DNA of 64,000 nt. It comes from Candidatus Acidianus copahuensis. Its GTDB lineage: Archaea; Thermoproteota; Thermoprotei_A; Sulfolobales; Sulfolobaceae. Numbering within the stretch: the stretch's first letter is position 1; each line of letters starts with the position of its first letter. This document shows, in pieces, positions 35,507-45,268 of the stretch. Under the pieces are notes generated by a model. It was not told the origin of the DNA. It did not search any database and saw nothing but the letters and a program-made list of their open reading frames with translations. The stretch covers positions 4,151 to 68,150 of the forward strand of contig NZ_JFZT01000035.1 of NCBI RefSeq assembly GCF_000632495.1, read 5' to 3'. Both the position numbers and the translations under genes were made by a program.

Positions 35507-37510
35507 TTAGAAAAGAAACGTCCAGAATGCTGAGCTTCCAACATAGTGATCAAGAAAATCGGTTACGGGTTCTGGCTTTCCGGTGATTGCGCTAATTCTT
35601 GAAGGATTATTCCATACTAGTCCTTGGTTAACAAGGTTGTCCCATTCCTTCTTTAACGCTGGAAGAAAGTCAATTCCATACTTCTTCCCTATCCAAGCTA
35701 CAGCAGTTAAAAGCCTTGGCCATGAGGAATAGGTCTGCGGACTTAACATAACGATCTCTCCGTTTTCCTTAACAAGATTAGGCGTACAGTACTGAGAGAC
35801 ACTAGCGTTTACTCTCAAAGCCCAGTTCAAGGAGCTCGCCATTTTTTCTTTATCAATAATATGATCTAAACCTAGAAGGGTTGCCCACCATTCTCCCCAG
35901 AACTGTCCAAGGAAGATAGCATTATCAATTTTGGGATCTCCCCTCCATGGTATAAAGTATTTCCCGTTAAAAAGAGAGGAAAAGGAATCTCTAGCCCTTT
36001 TAAGAATTTCTGCGTAATTTTTACATTCTCTTTTAAGGATATCACATGCTCTCATGAAGGCAAGAAGCGAGGCAATAAAGAGAGAAGATGTATAAGAATC
36101 AACTCCTTTTATGGCTATAGCATCGAAGGCATTATCCATTTCCCCTTCAAGCTCTGGTAGACCATCTCCATCCTTATCTTGAGAGATCTCCCATTCGAGA
36201 ACTTTTTCCATAACTGGGAAAAGTTCCTCTAAAAAACGTTTATCCCCTGTGAACTTAAAGTAACGATATACAAGTAGAATGAAAGAAGGGTTCATATCTT
36301 TCCATCTAGGTGGGGACGTCGTTCCATCTGTAGGTATATCAAGAGAATGGAATCCTAGATCGTGAGGAACGTAGCCATCTTCTCTCACTTTTGAAGCAAG
36401 TAATTTTAGAAAGGACTTCTCTAGTTCTGGAAACATGAGTAGAACTGGAAGAGACCCGAGCTCATAGCATGTTCCTATTGTTCCTTGATATGGACAATTC
36501 TGAGGCGACTCATAAATAGAGAACCGTCCATTATCGTCTAACCAAGTGCTAGTGGAAAGAATATAGGTACTATTAATTATTGCGTCCTTTAGCCATGGTA
36601 TATCGTTAGGTATCTCGCTATGCCATCTTAACGTTTCATTCCTAAGTCTAAGGAACTCTTCCTTAAAGTACTTTGCTACTTCCCATGAATCTTTGAATTT
36701 ATTTTGATAATAATGACCATATGGATAGAAAACATGTTTCCCTGAAAAGTACCATGAGAAAACAAATCTAATCTCTTCACCGTCCTTTACCTTAGAGAAA
36801 ACGATCCCTACAGGTTCATCACTTTCTCCGGTAACTTCGTGAGGATTATCACGAGGAACTTGATCCGAGTTGATAGAAATCCATGGTTCCTCATTTTCAT
36901 AGAGGCTCTTGTCCTTAGAATAGAAGACTTCGCTTAACTTCCTTCTCAAGTTATACTGAGCAAGAACTAGATCCGGCTTTTCAGCAATTATTGATATGTT
37001 TCCCATAGCTGGATCGTGTTCGTTAGTCTTTAAGTTAGTCATAAATATTCCACCTTCTCTTGCTAGATTTATTCTTCCTTCAGTTCTTGTCCCAACGATG
37101 TTTTGGATAGAAATACCTAAGATTCCGCTCGATCCAGAGACCTTAATTGATATACCTAAAGCTGGAAGAGAAGAATCATCTATATTCCTTGGAATAATTG
37201 GAGAAAAGGCCTCAAAGTTAACTAAGTATTTTCCCTTCATTGAGATCCTTGTAAAGGGATACTCTCCCTCATATACTAGATCTCCTTGGAACTCCTTGAT
37301 AGACTGACCAACCCTTCGTTGAAGAAATACTCCATCTGTCTCGTTCGGTTTGAAGAATACATGGAACCCCCTCATAATTTTGAACGGAGAGCTCCAGTTA
37401 TTGGCTATACTAATGTTAACTAGCTTAACCTCTCCATTTATCTCGACCTTTCCAGCCCCTATCCCTCCCATAGGAACTCCTTGAGAAGGTAAAGAGGAGT
37501 AAATAACCAT
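35507..37510 (-). CDS. GH116 beta-glucosidase/beta-xylosidase (SSO1353-like)
   Basis: A 667-residue GH116 enzyme of the shorter class. GVPMGGIGAGKVEING opens the beta domain. E334 in SIYESPQ is at the position of the experimentally defined nucleophile (E335) of S. solfataricus SSO1353, and the acid/base region is DNAFDAIAIKGVDSY with preceding DKDGDGLPELEGEMDN. The characterised relative cleaves beta-linked glucose and xylose glycosides. No signal peptide is obvious, so it is likely cytoplasmic. It follows the GnaD-like dehydratase on the same strand with a 71-bp gap, so sugar release and sugar-acid dehydration may be co-regulated. Confidence 0.88.
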   Translation of the reverse strand: MVIYSSLPSQGVPMGGIGAGKVEINGEVKLVNISIANNWSSPFKIMRGFHVFFKPNETDGVFLQRRVGQSIKEFQGDLVYEGEYPFTRISMKGKYLVNFEAFSPIIPRNIDDSSLPALGISIKVSGSSGILGISIQNIVGTRTEGRINLAREGGIFMTNLKTNEHDPAMGNISIIAEKPDLVLAQYNLRRKLSEVFYSKDKSLYENEEPWISINSDQVPRDNPHEVTGESDEPVGIVFSKVKDGEEIRFVFSWYFSGKHVFYPYGHYYQNKFKDSWEVAKYFKEEFLRLRNETLRWHSEIPNDIPWLKDAIINSTYILSTSTWLDDNGRFSIYESPQNCPYQGTIGTCYELGSLPVLLMFPELEKSFLKLLASKVREDGYVPHDLGFHSLDIPTDGTTSPPRWKDMNPSFILLVYRYFKFTGDKRFLEELFPVMEKVLEWEISQDKDGDGLPELEGEMDNAFDAIAIKGVDSYTSSLFIASLLAFMRACDILKRECKNYAEILKRARDSFSSLFNGKYFIPWRGDPKIDNAIFLGQFWGEWWATLLGLDHIIDKEKMASSLNWALRVNASVSQYCTPNLVKENGEIVMLSPQTYSSWPRLLTAVAWIGKKYGIDFLPALKKEWDNLVNQGLVWNNPSRISAITGKPEPVTDFLDHYVGSSAFWTFLF

Positions 37511-37581
37511 AGATTAAAGGAAAACTGTATGATATTAAGCTTATGTCCAATAGCATCTCCTAGTTAATTCTCATGGAGACA

Positions 37582-38766
37582 TTATAAACTATCCCTCCAG
37601 GTCCCCTTTACTACCCATATCGGCTCTTTTAGATTAAGATACTCCTCCCCTTTTACAACGTTTTCCTCTATTACCTTTTCGTTTATTTCTACTCCAATCC
37701 CAGGCCTCTTTGGAACTATAGCGTAACCTCCCTCCACTGGCGTACTATCCCTTATTAGATCTCTTTTCCATTGAGGAAACCAATCGTAAAATGACTCTTG
37801 GATTAGGAAGTTTGGTATAACAGCATCAAGCTGTATTGAAGCTGCGTTGAGTATGGGACCTTGGGCATTATGAAAAGCCATATCTACATCAAAAGCCTCT
37901 GCAATTCCACTGATCTTTTTCGCCTCAGTTATTCCTCCAATTCTATATAGATCTGCTTGAAGGAAGTCAACTAAACCCTCATTCATAAATAGAACTGCAT
38001 AGGCCTTATTTATTATCCTTTCCCCTAAAGCAACCTTAAGACTAGTGTTCTCCCTATATTTTTTGAGTCCTTGGATATCTTCTGGATGGACTGGCTCCTC
38101 TACGAATAGCGGATTATACTTTTCTAACATCTTTGCTATATCTATTGCCGAGGAGTAGTTGAACCTTCCATGATGTTCAATGAGTATATCTACGTCTTCT
38201 CCAACAGCTTCCCTAACCGCTTTTACTCTTTTCTCAGCTATGTCTATCCCTTCCTTTGATATATAGTTAAAGTTCGCCCCGAACGGGTCAAACTTTAACG
38301 CCTTGTATCCTTTGCTTACAACTTCTCTTGCCTTTTTTGTAAAATCTTCAGGAGAAACACAATCCGAATACCAACCATTGGCGTAAATCTTTACTTTTTC
38401 TCTAGTTACTCCTCCTAAAAGTCTATGGACTGGCTCTCCTGTGTATTTTCCAATCAAGTCCCAACACGCAATATCAATAGCGCTAAAAGCAGAAGTAGAT
38501 TCTAAAGATATAGAATTATTAAAATCATGTTTATACCACTCAAGTCTGTTTTTCTCCACATTAAATGGGTCTTTCCCAATAAATATTCTAGATATGCTTC
38601 TAACTGATTCTACCATAGTTTTACTCCTCAATGCGGTTACAGTTTCTCCCCATCCTACTTGCCCGTCTGACGTAGTTACCCTAACTAAGACCATTAAGGA
38701 AGCCCATTGAGCTGATGTAGTCTGTTTTCCTAAAAGAAAAGGTTCTATGCTAACTATTTTCCCCAT
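37582..38766 (-). CDS. gnaD: Gluconate dehydratase-like enolase-superfamily enzyme
   Basis: About 394 residues from ATG 38766 (MGKIVSIEPFLLG). It matches the Sulfolobus gluconate dehydratase along its whole length as I recall that sequence: AFSAIDIACWDLIGK, YANGWYSDCVSPE, YKALKFDPFGANF (catalytic lysine), ILIEHHGRF, FVEEPVHPED, ALGERI, AFHNAQGP (catalytic histidine) and FYDWFPQWKRDLI. The enzyme dehydrates D-gluconate (and galactonate) to 2-keto-3-deoxy sugar acid in the Entner-Doudoroff pathway. This copy may be a paralogue with shifted substrate, since the SDR and lactonase nearby would make an aldonate for it. The dehydrogenase-lactonase-dehydratase trio is therefore complete in the island. 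Confidence 0.8.
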   Translation of the reverse strand: MGKIVSIEPFLLGKQTTSAQWASLMVLVRVTTSDGQVGWGETVTALRSKTMVESVRSISRIFIGKDPFNVEKNRLEWYKHDFNNSISLESTSAFSAIDIACWDLIGKYTGEPVHRLLGGVTREKVKIYANGWYSDCVSPEDFTKKAREVVSKGYKALKFDPFGANFNYISKEGIDIAEKRVKAVREAVGEDVDILIEHHGRFNYSSAIDIAKMLEKYNPLFVEEPVHPEDIQGLKKYRENTSLKVALGERIINKAYAVLFMNEGLVDFLQADLYRIGGITEAKKISGIAEAFDVDMAFHNAQGPILNAASIQLDAVIPNFLIQESFYDWFPQWKRDLIRDSTPVEGGYAIVPKRPGIGVEINEKVIEENVVKGEEYLNLKEPIWVVKGTWRDSL

Positions 38767-39532
38767 AATCAAGGTAAGGAATATGGTATTTTAAATATAT
38801 CGATATTATATGATATTATGCTAAATAATTTTCAATTTTATGTTTTTGGGAAGAAAATCTGTCTTTACCTACCTACTCCTAATAACATTATAAAATAATT
38901 TAACGAATTTATCATGGTAGCTACCTCAGTCCAATAGACCAGACAAAGGTAGTTCGGTTAGAAGAATTTCTTACCAATTTGAACCTGGTTAATCCAGACG
39001 CAAATTTGGGCAATAGGCTAGACTAGAAAATTTTTGGTAAGTTTGTTAATAACTAAATAAAGGTAAGATGTAAGTTCTATCCTGCAATGGATCATATTAG
39101 CGTAAACTATGTAATTATTAAAAATTACCTTAAGATAAAACTATATTCATATAATTAGTAATTTTACGAATTTAACACAACTTTATGGTCTGCTTCAAAA
39201 TTTTCCCAATGTCTATATAGACTATAGTTGACCGGAATATGTCTCCTAGATCTTGCATACTATAAATTATTTCAGTAAACTTAAAATAAATGAAATATAT
39301 AGATTTATGCTTAAAGATTAAATGATAAATAATCTAATCGTCTGGCTAGAATTAAGCGTATCTATGTTAGAGTAAACGAGATTGATATTCGTTCGAAAAC
39401 AGCTTAGTTATAGCGTTTAGTTTTTACGCCTTTCCTTTCAGTGTTGCCTCCATTTATGGGTAAATTAGACATTTTGAAAAGAAGGAATAATTTTTCCTTC
39501 CGGGGAGTTTTTAGGTTTTACGGATTTACTAT
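38767..39532. other. AT-rich intergenic region
   Basis: About 770 bp without a credible ORF. It is extremely AT-rich, with no GC-rich stems, and ends at a dispersed repeat copy. I see only promoter-like sequence for the gnaD-like gene near its left end. Confidence 0.5.
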
Positions 39533-39781
39533 CATGTCCATGAAACCCTTGGGCTTCACCACGTTCTGAGCTCATCATTACGTTCATCCCCTTTGTGAGG
39601 TAATCCCACCCACTAGGGTGTGAGGAACCCGCACATCCTTAGTCCCTTACCCTTTTACAATCCCTTCTTCGGGTCTACATACCCTCATGTGGGACAAATT
39701 AATATTTTCTTTAGAATATATATGCATTTTAAAGAGGGAAAAATCATGAAATATGTAAAAATGTCATGATTTAAGTGAAAC
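39533..39781 (+). repeat. Dispersed repeat family, short copy B
   Basis: Carries the same left block (CATGTCCATGAAACC...TTCACCACG) and right block (GGTCTACATACC... to TTTAAGTGAAA) as copy A at 20181, with about 270 bp of the interior missing. The right end has a perfect inverted repeat AAATCATGA/TCATGATTT around TGTAAAAATG. Its right edge supplies the last codons and stop of the gene at 39771, so it arrived after that gene. Confidence 0.65.
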
Positions 39782-40835
39782 GACTTTCAATGGCTTCTAG
39801 AAGGATTTTATCATGATCCTCAACTAAATCTACTATCTGCATATCTTCCTCCAATACTTCACCTATAATGGTAAATGTTGGATCTGCTGGGGAATCCTTG
39901 GTCCATATCCAAACTTCAATATAATCAGGTCTATTTGTCATTATAGAGACCGATCCCTTGAATTTTCTTACTACGCACCTAGGCGTAACTTTATTCTCTA
40001 TATAGTCTCCTGCGCTGACAGCAAATTCTCTTTTTCTAGAGTATAATACGTGGTTAAATGCTTTCCTTTCCTCATCACTGATGTTATAAGGAATAACCCT
40101 TATTTTTATATAATCTCTAGAAGCAACCTCCCCTTCCTTTTTTAGATCTTGACTATCCTCCAAAGGATCTCCGATTATTACTCTATCTATTTTACCGGTT
40201 GCAAATAGGATCTCTTCAGCTTGCCATGGACTATATTTTCTTAAGGATTCGACTGTATTTCTCAGCTTTTCCCTATTAGATCCCACAAATATTCCAACTG
40301 GAATTCCAAATCTCTTAAATGGAGATGACTTTCTTATTACTTCCTCTAAAGATATTCCAGTATAAAGAGGCGGATAGAAATCGTGGCTAGCCTTTACATT
40401 CTCAAAATCAGTTAGTTTGGATAATTTCTCTAAATCACCCTCAGAAAATATTGACGCATTCAGCTCAACGTAAAGGTTTAGTCTCCTTGCATTTCTTATG
40501 ATCTTAGCCATTTCTTCAACATTAAATCCGTAGTCTAATCTTATCCCCTTTACCCCAGTTTTCAGATAAGGTTCTAGATTGTCAGGGGATGCATTAAAAA
40601 ACTTCATAAATTCTGGATTAATATCAGTAAAGACATAATATCCTAAATTTTCTGCATATATTGAAAAGTCCCTTATTTCCTTTAACTCTTTGTCTACATT
40701 CTTCTCCTTTAGAATGAAACCTATTCCCATAAATATTTCTGAAAAACCAAAAACTTTTGCCTCACTTATATAATCACGATATTTAGGTCTATTTTCCTTT
40801 ATTCCAAAATACACTCCTAAACCTACAGATCTCAT
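39771..40835 (-). CDS. MupG/DUF871-like TIM-barrel protein
   Basis: A 354-residue protein resembling DUF871 (MupG family). The N-terminal barrel has GVYFGIKENRPKYRDYI, AKVFGFSEIFMGIGF and LDYGFNVEEMAKI; after residue 240 comes a small beta domain (RVIPYNISDEE, NRPDYIEVWIW, GEVLEEDMQIVDL) like the cyclophilin-like C-terminus of the family. Bacterial MupG hydrolyses 6-phospho-N-acetylmuramyl-GlcNAc. Archaea lack peptidoglycan, so here it more likely splits another phosphorylated amino-sugar disaccharide. The last codons (SRFT and stop) come from an inserted repeat, so the native C-terminus has been replaced. The neighbouring glycosidase, nagA and GlmS-like genes support amino-sugar salvage. Confidence 0.72.
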   Translation of the reverse strand: MRSVGLGVYFGIKENRPKYRDYISEAKVFGFSEIFMGIGFILKEKNVDKELKEIRDFSIYAENLGYYVFTDINPEFMKFFNASPDNLEPYLKTGVKGIRLDYGFNVEEMAKIIRNARRLNLYVELNASIFSEGDLEKLSKLTDFENVKASHDFYPPLYTGISLEEVIRKSSPFKRFGIPVGIFVGSNREKLRNTVESLRKYSPWQAEEILFATGKIDRVIIGDPLEDSQDLKKEGEVASRDYIKIRVIPYNISDEERKAFNHVLYSRKREFAVSAGDYIENKVTPRCVVRKFKGSVSIMTNRPDYIEVWIWTKDSPADPTFTIIGEVLEEDMQIVDLVEDHDKILLEAIESRFT

Positions 40836-41198
40836 TAAAGTTATTTTCCTTATAGCTATTAATAACGTTTGTCCATAAATGTAGCGTAAAAACTAATTAT
40901 ATAAAACGATTGATTCTTCTCATTTTATATTTTGTTTGGTATGTGTTTAAATGTAATCACAAGGAGAAAAAGCGGATATAGTTGATCAAGTTAAAGTTAG
41001 AAAAGGAGATTTTTAGATTATAAACTTCAATAGGATTTTAATTAAATATATGTAAAATTTATATTGTATATTAACACAGGGTCATCTATTAACTTATTTC
41101 ATAGATATTTTTAAAAATTTATCTATTTTCTTATTTATAGTGAAAACAAAAAAATATCAATAATTTTACCTATTATAATCAACTCCTTAAAGTGTTAT
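40836..41198. other. Intergenic region before the MupG-like gene
   Basis: 363 bp, very AT-rich. It contains the promoter of the MupG-like gene and the 3' end region of the alpha-mannosidase. No ORF or hairpin of note. Confidence 0.45.
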
Positions 41199-44081
41199 TC
41201 ATGGTCTTACCAAGAGGTTTACTACCTCAAAATTTTTGAAGGGGATTAAAATCTCTTGATTAGCCTTTAATTCCCTGATCCTTTCAGTTTCAGTGAAATC
41301 TGTTAGGAAAGACTCCTCAGGTTTGAACCAAATCCTAATCCTATCTATACCCCTAACGTTTTCTGGTTCGTATAACCTTAGCAATATACCACCGTCTTCA
41401 GCCCATTTCATTGATTCAAGGATAAGTTTTGTTTGTACGAAGGATTTACTACCTCCTTTTCCTCTTACAACTATAATCGGAGTTATTGCTTCATACCCTA
41501 GTCTGTAAACCTTAGCTTCTCTCCAATTTCCTTCATGGGGAACAATTATCAGTTTAGCTTCAACCTCCTCATTATCAGTATAAGGATCAGGATATATGGG
41601 CGTTCTGCTAATTGATACTCCAACTTCTGTCCCCTTTATAGAGACACCGTGCTTAAAGTCCGAAACTATAGCAACCCCGTAATTTCCCTCATCCATATCT
41701 ACCCATCTTAACATAGGTACTTCCCACCTTGCCTTATCCCAAGAAGTGTTTTGATGAGTAGACCTTTCAACGCATCCTCCAGGTATCTCAAATGTTGCCT
41801 TATCCGTATTAAGATCAAAGCTGTTCCATATCTTAACTAAAAGTTCCCTATCTCTCATCTTTGGGACAAATCTTAACTCAACCTTTTTTAAATCTGCATA
41901 GAGAATTATTCTTTCTCTAACTTGTGAATTTCTAAATTTCCATACGATCTCGATCGTGGCTCTTATAGGTCCTTTCTCCAAGATATTTATTTTTTCAATT
42001 TTAGGAATAAATGTAGTATATTCGAAATCTTGCTCAATATTCCATGCGTCAGCCCAACCTGGAACATTTTCATAGAAAATTAATTTATTTCCCCATTGCT
42101 TTAACACTTCTCGATTTTTCTCCTTATCGAATAAAGAGGTAAACTCACCAGTACTTCTGTTGATTTCGACCCTTATTTTTTCTCCTTCCATGATTATCTT
42201 ATCATTTTCCTCCTTTACTTCTACCTTTCCTTCAGTATTAACCACTTCTCCAAATCCTACTGATGGAACCTTTACTTTAATTATTGATTTCCCGCCGTTT
42301 TGCTGTTCTTCAGAGTTATCAATCTCAACGTAATCCTCTCTCTCCCAGCTCAGAGAATTAAATGCCATTATCTTGTCCCCACTTCCCGCTATTTTCTTTA
42401 TCATTTCTATAGAAATATTCTTAGCCTTATCAATTATTTTCTCAAGCTCGGGATAAACTACGTCATAAACATCCTTTATTGCGGAACCTGGAAGCACATC
42501 ATGAAATTGATCTTTTAGTAGGACTTTCCAAAATTGAGAGAAGTCCTTCCTCTCTCCAAGAATTATCGACCATATCTCGGCTTCTCTTAACCACGTCTCT
42601 GCGTAAGCATTTAGGAACTTCATCTTTGAATGAGAAGTGAATACACCTTGGTGATCCTCTAAGTATAACTCTCCTCTCCACCTCTCTGTTGGGTAAAATT
42701 CCGGAATCCCAAAGTTAACTTTAGGTAGAATAGGGCTTTCTTCTACAGCTCTAGATCTGATTAGCATCTCCTCAGTTGGTCCTCCACCTCCATCTCCATG
42801 ACCATAGGAGTAAAGCATTGGATTTCCCTTATCCTTCCAATTGTTCCACTGCTCCAATAAACTGGGAACGTCAAAGGGCGAATTATATCCCCCTTTTCCA
42901 TTTCCAAAAGCGACTGCCTTAATCTTTGTCCCATCAATTCCTTCCCAATAAAATACAGAATAAGGGAATTTGTTAACTAAGTTCCAGAATACTTTATGAG
43001 TTGCAAAGATTTCCGATCCTCCTAATTTTACGAGCTGCGGAAGAGAGGCTGGAAAACCAAAAGTGTCTGGTAACCAGTAAATCGTTGCCTTTTTACCAAA
43101 TTCCCTTAAAAAGAATCTCTGGGAATAAAGGAATTGCCTGGATATTGATTCCAGAGAAATCATATTTACATCAGATTCAACCCAGCCAGATCCCAATATC
43201 CATTTCCCTTCCCTTACCTTTTCCTTTATTTTTTCAAAAACAGACGGATAATCCTCCTTTATCCACTCATAATAAAGAGCAGAGCTTTGGATAAAGACAA
43301 GGTCCTTATATTCCTCCATAAGACTTAGAACAGTAGAGAAAGTTCTAGCGACCTTTCTTCTGGTTTCGTCAAAGTTCCATAACCAAGCCGCGTCCATATG
43401 AGCATGACCAATAGCGTAAATTTCACCTCTTTTACCAAACTTCTCCCTAAGTTTAGATAAGGAGTTATGCAAGAACGTTAAGGCATTTATATATCTTAAA
43501 TCATCACTAGTTTCTCTATATCCTAAATTCTCCTCTTCTGAAGGAATTGTGGTTGCAAAATCCGGTTGTATAGAATCAAATTCCTCTGCTACCTCTAACT
43601 GCTTTCTCGTGATCGAGTCAAAGTGTGAGATCCTTAGGGCTTCTTGAATTACTTTTCCAACGTCATCTTTTACTTCCTGATCTAAAGTTTGAGTGTAAAA
43701 TTCCGTCAAAGTTTTTAAGTAAATCCATAATATAAACCCCTCTTTCACTATCTCAGCATAAATCGGTCTTCCAGGATTTACCTTAACCCTTTCACCAAAA
43801 GCGAGAAATGGAGAAAATTTCGCCTCTACCTTATTAGATCCTTGTCTTAGAGGAAAGTATTTATGATAACCGTCCAAAGAATAATATGGTTTTCCATTAA
43901 GTAAAATTAATGCAGAACCTCTATACTCCTTAACTACAATAATAGGAATATAATTTGGGTTAACGTTTAACTCAAGGGAAAAAGTTTCTCCATCTTTTGC
44001 CCAATTCTCCTCTTTTATATTCCTAAATATACTAGCAAGTAATAAAGATTCTCTCTTGAAAATCTCATCTACTGTATACAT
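41199..44081 (-). CDS. GH38 alpha-mannosidase
   Basis: A 960-residue GH38 enzyme. GHAHMDAAWLW (residues 225-235) supplies the zinc-binding histidine and aspartate, D339 in YWLPDTFGFPASLPQ is the nucleophile (D338 in the characterised S. solfataricus enzyme), and GHGDGGGGPTEEM supplies further zinc and substrate contacts. The C-terminal half is the beta-sandwich domain with an NTSWDKARWEVPMLRWVD segment. The known Sulfolobus enzyme trims alpha-mannose from oligosaccharides and glycoproteins. No signal peptide is apparent. It lies 17 bp behind an MFS gene, giving a transporter/mannosidase operon within the island. Confidence 0.93.
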   Translation of the reverse strand: MYTVDEIFKRESLLLASIFRNIKEENWAKDGETFSLELNVNPNYIPIIVVKEYRGSALILLNGKPYYSLDGYHKYFPLRQGSNKVEAKFSPFLAFGERVKVNPGRPIYAEIVKEGFILWIYLKTLTEFYTQTLDQEVKDDVGKVIQEALRISHFDSITRKQLEVAEEFDSIQPDFATTIPSEEENLGYRETSDDLRYINALTFLHNSLSKLREKFGKRGEIYAIGHAHMDAAWLWNFDETRRKVARTFSTVLSLMEEYKDLVFIQSSALYYEWIKEDYPSVFEKIKEKVREGKWILGSGWVESDVNMISLESISRQFLYSQRFFLREFGKKATIYWLPDTFGFPASLPQLVKLGGSEIFATHKVFWNLVNKFPYSVFYWEGIDGTKIKAVAFGNGKGGYNSPFDVPSLLEQWNNWKDKGNPMLYSYGHGDGGGGPTEEMLIRSRAVEESPILPKVNFGIPEFYPTERWRGELYLEDHQGVFTSHSKMKFLNAYAETWLREAEIWSIILGERKDFSQFWKVLLKDQFHDVLPGSAIKDVYDVVYPELEKIIDKAKNISIEMIKKIAGSGDKIMAFNSLSWEREDYVEIDNSEEQQNGGKSIIKVKVPSVGFGEVVNTEGKVEVKEENDKIIMEGEKIRVEINRSTGEFTSLFDKEKNREVLKQWGNKLIFYENVPGWADAWNIEQDFEYTTFIPKIEKINILEKGPIRATIEIVWKFRNSQVRERIILYADLKKVELRFVPKMRDRELLVKIWNSFDLNTDKATFEIPGGCVERSTHQNTSWDKARWEVPMLRWVDMDEGNYGVAIVSDFKHGVSIKGTEVGVSISRTPIYPDPYTDNEEVEAKLIIVPHEGNWREAKVYRLGYEAITPIIVVRGKGGSKSFVQTKLILESMKWAEDGGILLRLYEPENVRGIDRIRIWFKPEESFLTDFTETERIRELKANQEILIPFKNFEVVNLLVRP

Positions 44082-44098
44082 AGAATAGCGTTAAGGAG

Positions 44099-45223
44099 CT
44101 AGGTTAAATCTTTTACTGGACGGAATTTTTTATATATTAGGGCAGAAGTTAATAAGAGTGGAGCAACAATTACGATAAGTTCTGTAGGTTCAAGAGAACT
44201 TGCAGCAACATACGTAATCATTGAGAATGTTATTCTACTTGAGTTTAGAAAGATTTGCCTGTTCACTAAATACTCCATAAGTCTCATACCGTTCATCAGG
44301 TCCCATACATCTACATCAATTAACGGATAGATTAGAGGGGACAACATGGAATAAGAAAACAAATATAGCAAAGCAGTGCGAAAGTCAAAGAACATCATAA
44401 TTGACGAAAACAATATAAAAACCGATGCTATAAAGTATATTCTTGTTGGATATAATTTAGCTAATTTTCCACGTAGATAGACAGAAATTAAGGATATTGT
44501 TGATAGGAAGTAGTTGACTATACTGAAGTCCTCATAATTTTTAAACAGAGAAAATAAAATTATTGGATTTACATATCCAGCTATATAATTAAATCCAGCT
44601 ACTAAAGTAAGAGATATAAGCATCCTGCCGTAAGCACTGTCCTGAATATGCTTTCTTAGTGAGTTTTTAAGATCGAAGTTTGTAGAAGGGAGATGAGCTG
44701 ACTCCACTAACACAAGAGTCAGAAGTAGAATCGATGTAGATAAGATAAAAAGAATTACATAACCGGAATTACCTAAAAAAGTTAGGATAGATCCCACTAT
44801 TGCAGGACCAGCTAATGTGGTTATAGCGCCTAGATATGCACTACGATTAAAGAACTGTAGTTTTTTATTCGTTCTATAATAAAAAATAATGTCCCAACCA
44901 GACCAATAAAGTCCTTGTGCAAATCCGTAAAGTGTACCAAGGTAAGGGATGAAGAGAAAAGTTCTGTGTCCTAGATATATGAGTATAAAGTAGAATAGAA
45001 TTGTCGTGGCTATTCCGAGCCTATAATACGTAAGTGCATCTTTCACCTTTGATGAGAGAAATCCGACCATAATATACGTGAAAAAGATCGAAATGGAATT
45101 AAAAAGCAGAAATAATAACGAAGAATAAAGAGATGAATTAACATAGAGGTACAGACCTAAAACAGATGAGGAAAGACTCATCCCAAAACCATATACCCAA
45201 GACGATAGTAGAAGACTACGCAA
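44099..45223 (-). CDS. MFS-like transporter linked to alpha-mannosidase
   Basis: A 374-residue membrane protein with about 12 hydrophobic helices. MFS character is weak but present: a short basic loop after TM2-3 (LSSKVKDALTYYRLG), FAQGLYWSGWDIIFYYRTNKK in the TM4-5 region, and a charged central loop (LKNSLRKHIQDS). It resembles archaeal MFS proteins of unknown substrate. As the first gene of the alpha-mannosidase operon and divergent from nagA, it may import or export a mannose- or GlcNAc-containing sugar. Only the membrane-transporter class is supported by sequence. Confidence 0.68.
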   Translation of the reverse strand: MRSLLLSSWVYGFGMSLSSSVLGLYLYVNSSLYSSLLFLLFNSISIFFTYIMVGFLSSKVKDALTYYRLGIATTILFYFILIYLGHRTFLFIPYLGTLYGFAQGLYWSGWDIIFYYRTNKKLQFFNRSAYLGAITTLAGPAIVGSILTFLGNSGYVILFILSTSILLLTLVLVESAHLPSTNFDLKNSLRKHIQDSAYGRMLISLTLVAGFNYIAGYVNPIILFSLFKNYEDFSIVNYFLSTISLISVYLRGKLAKLYPTRIYFIASVFILFSSIMMFFDFRTALLYLFSYSMLSPLIYPLIDVDVWDLMNGMRLMEYLVNRQIFLNSSRITFSMITYVAASSLEPTELIVIVAPLLLTSALIYKKFRPVKDLT

Positions 45224-45268
45224 CTTTGAACTATCTGTTTTTTTATTTTCCCAGCTTTAAGTCTATCT
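45224..45268. promoter_or_regulatory. Compact divergent promoter, transporter/nagA
   Basis: Only 45 bp separate the two start codons. For nagA, TTTTTTTATTTTC lies about 26-30 bp upstream and CTTTAAGTCTATCTA runs into the ATG. A closely similar arrangement precedes the GH116 gene at 49349. Confidence 0.45.

Noticed and set aside
44072..44081. CTGTATACAT at the alpha-mannosidase start as an operator
   Set aside because: The bases are the codons for MYTV of the protein itself, and the extended motif is absent.
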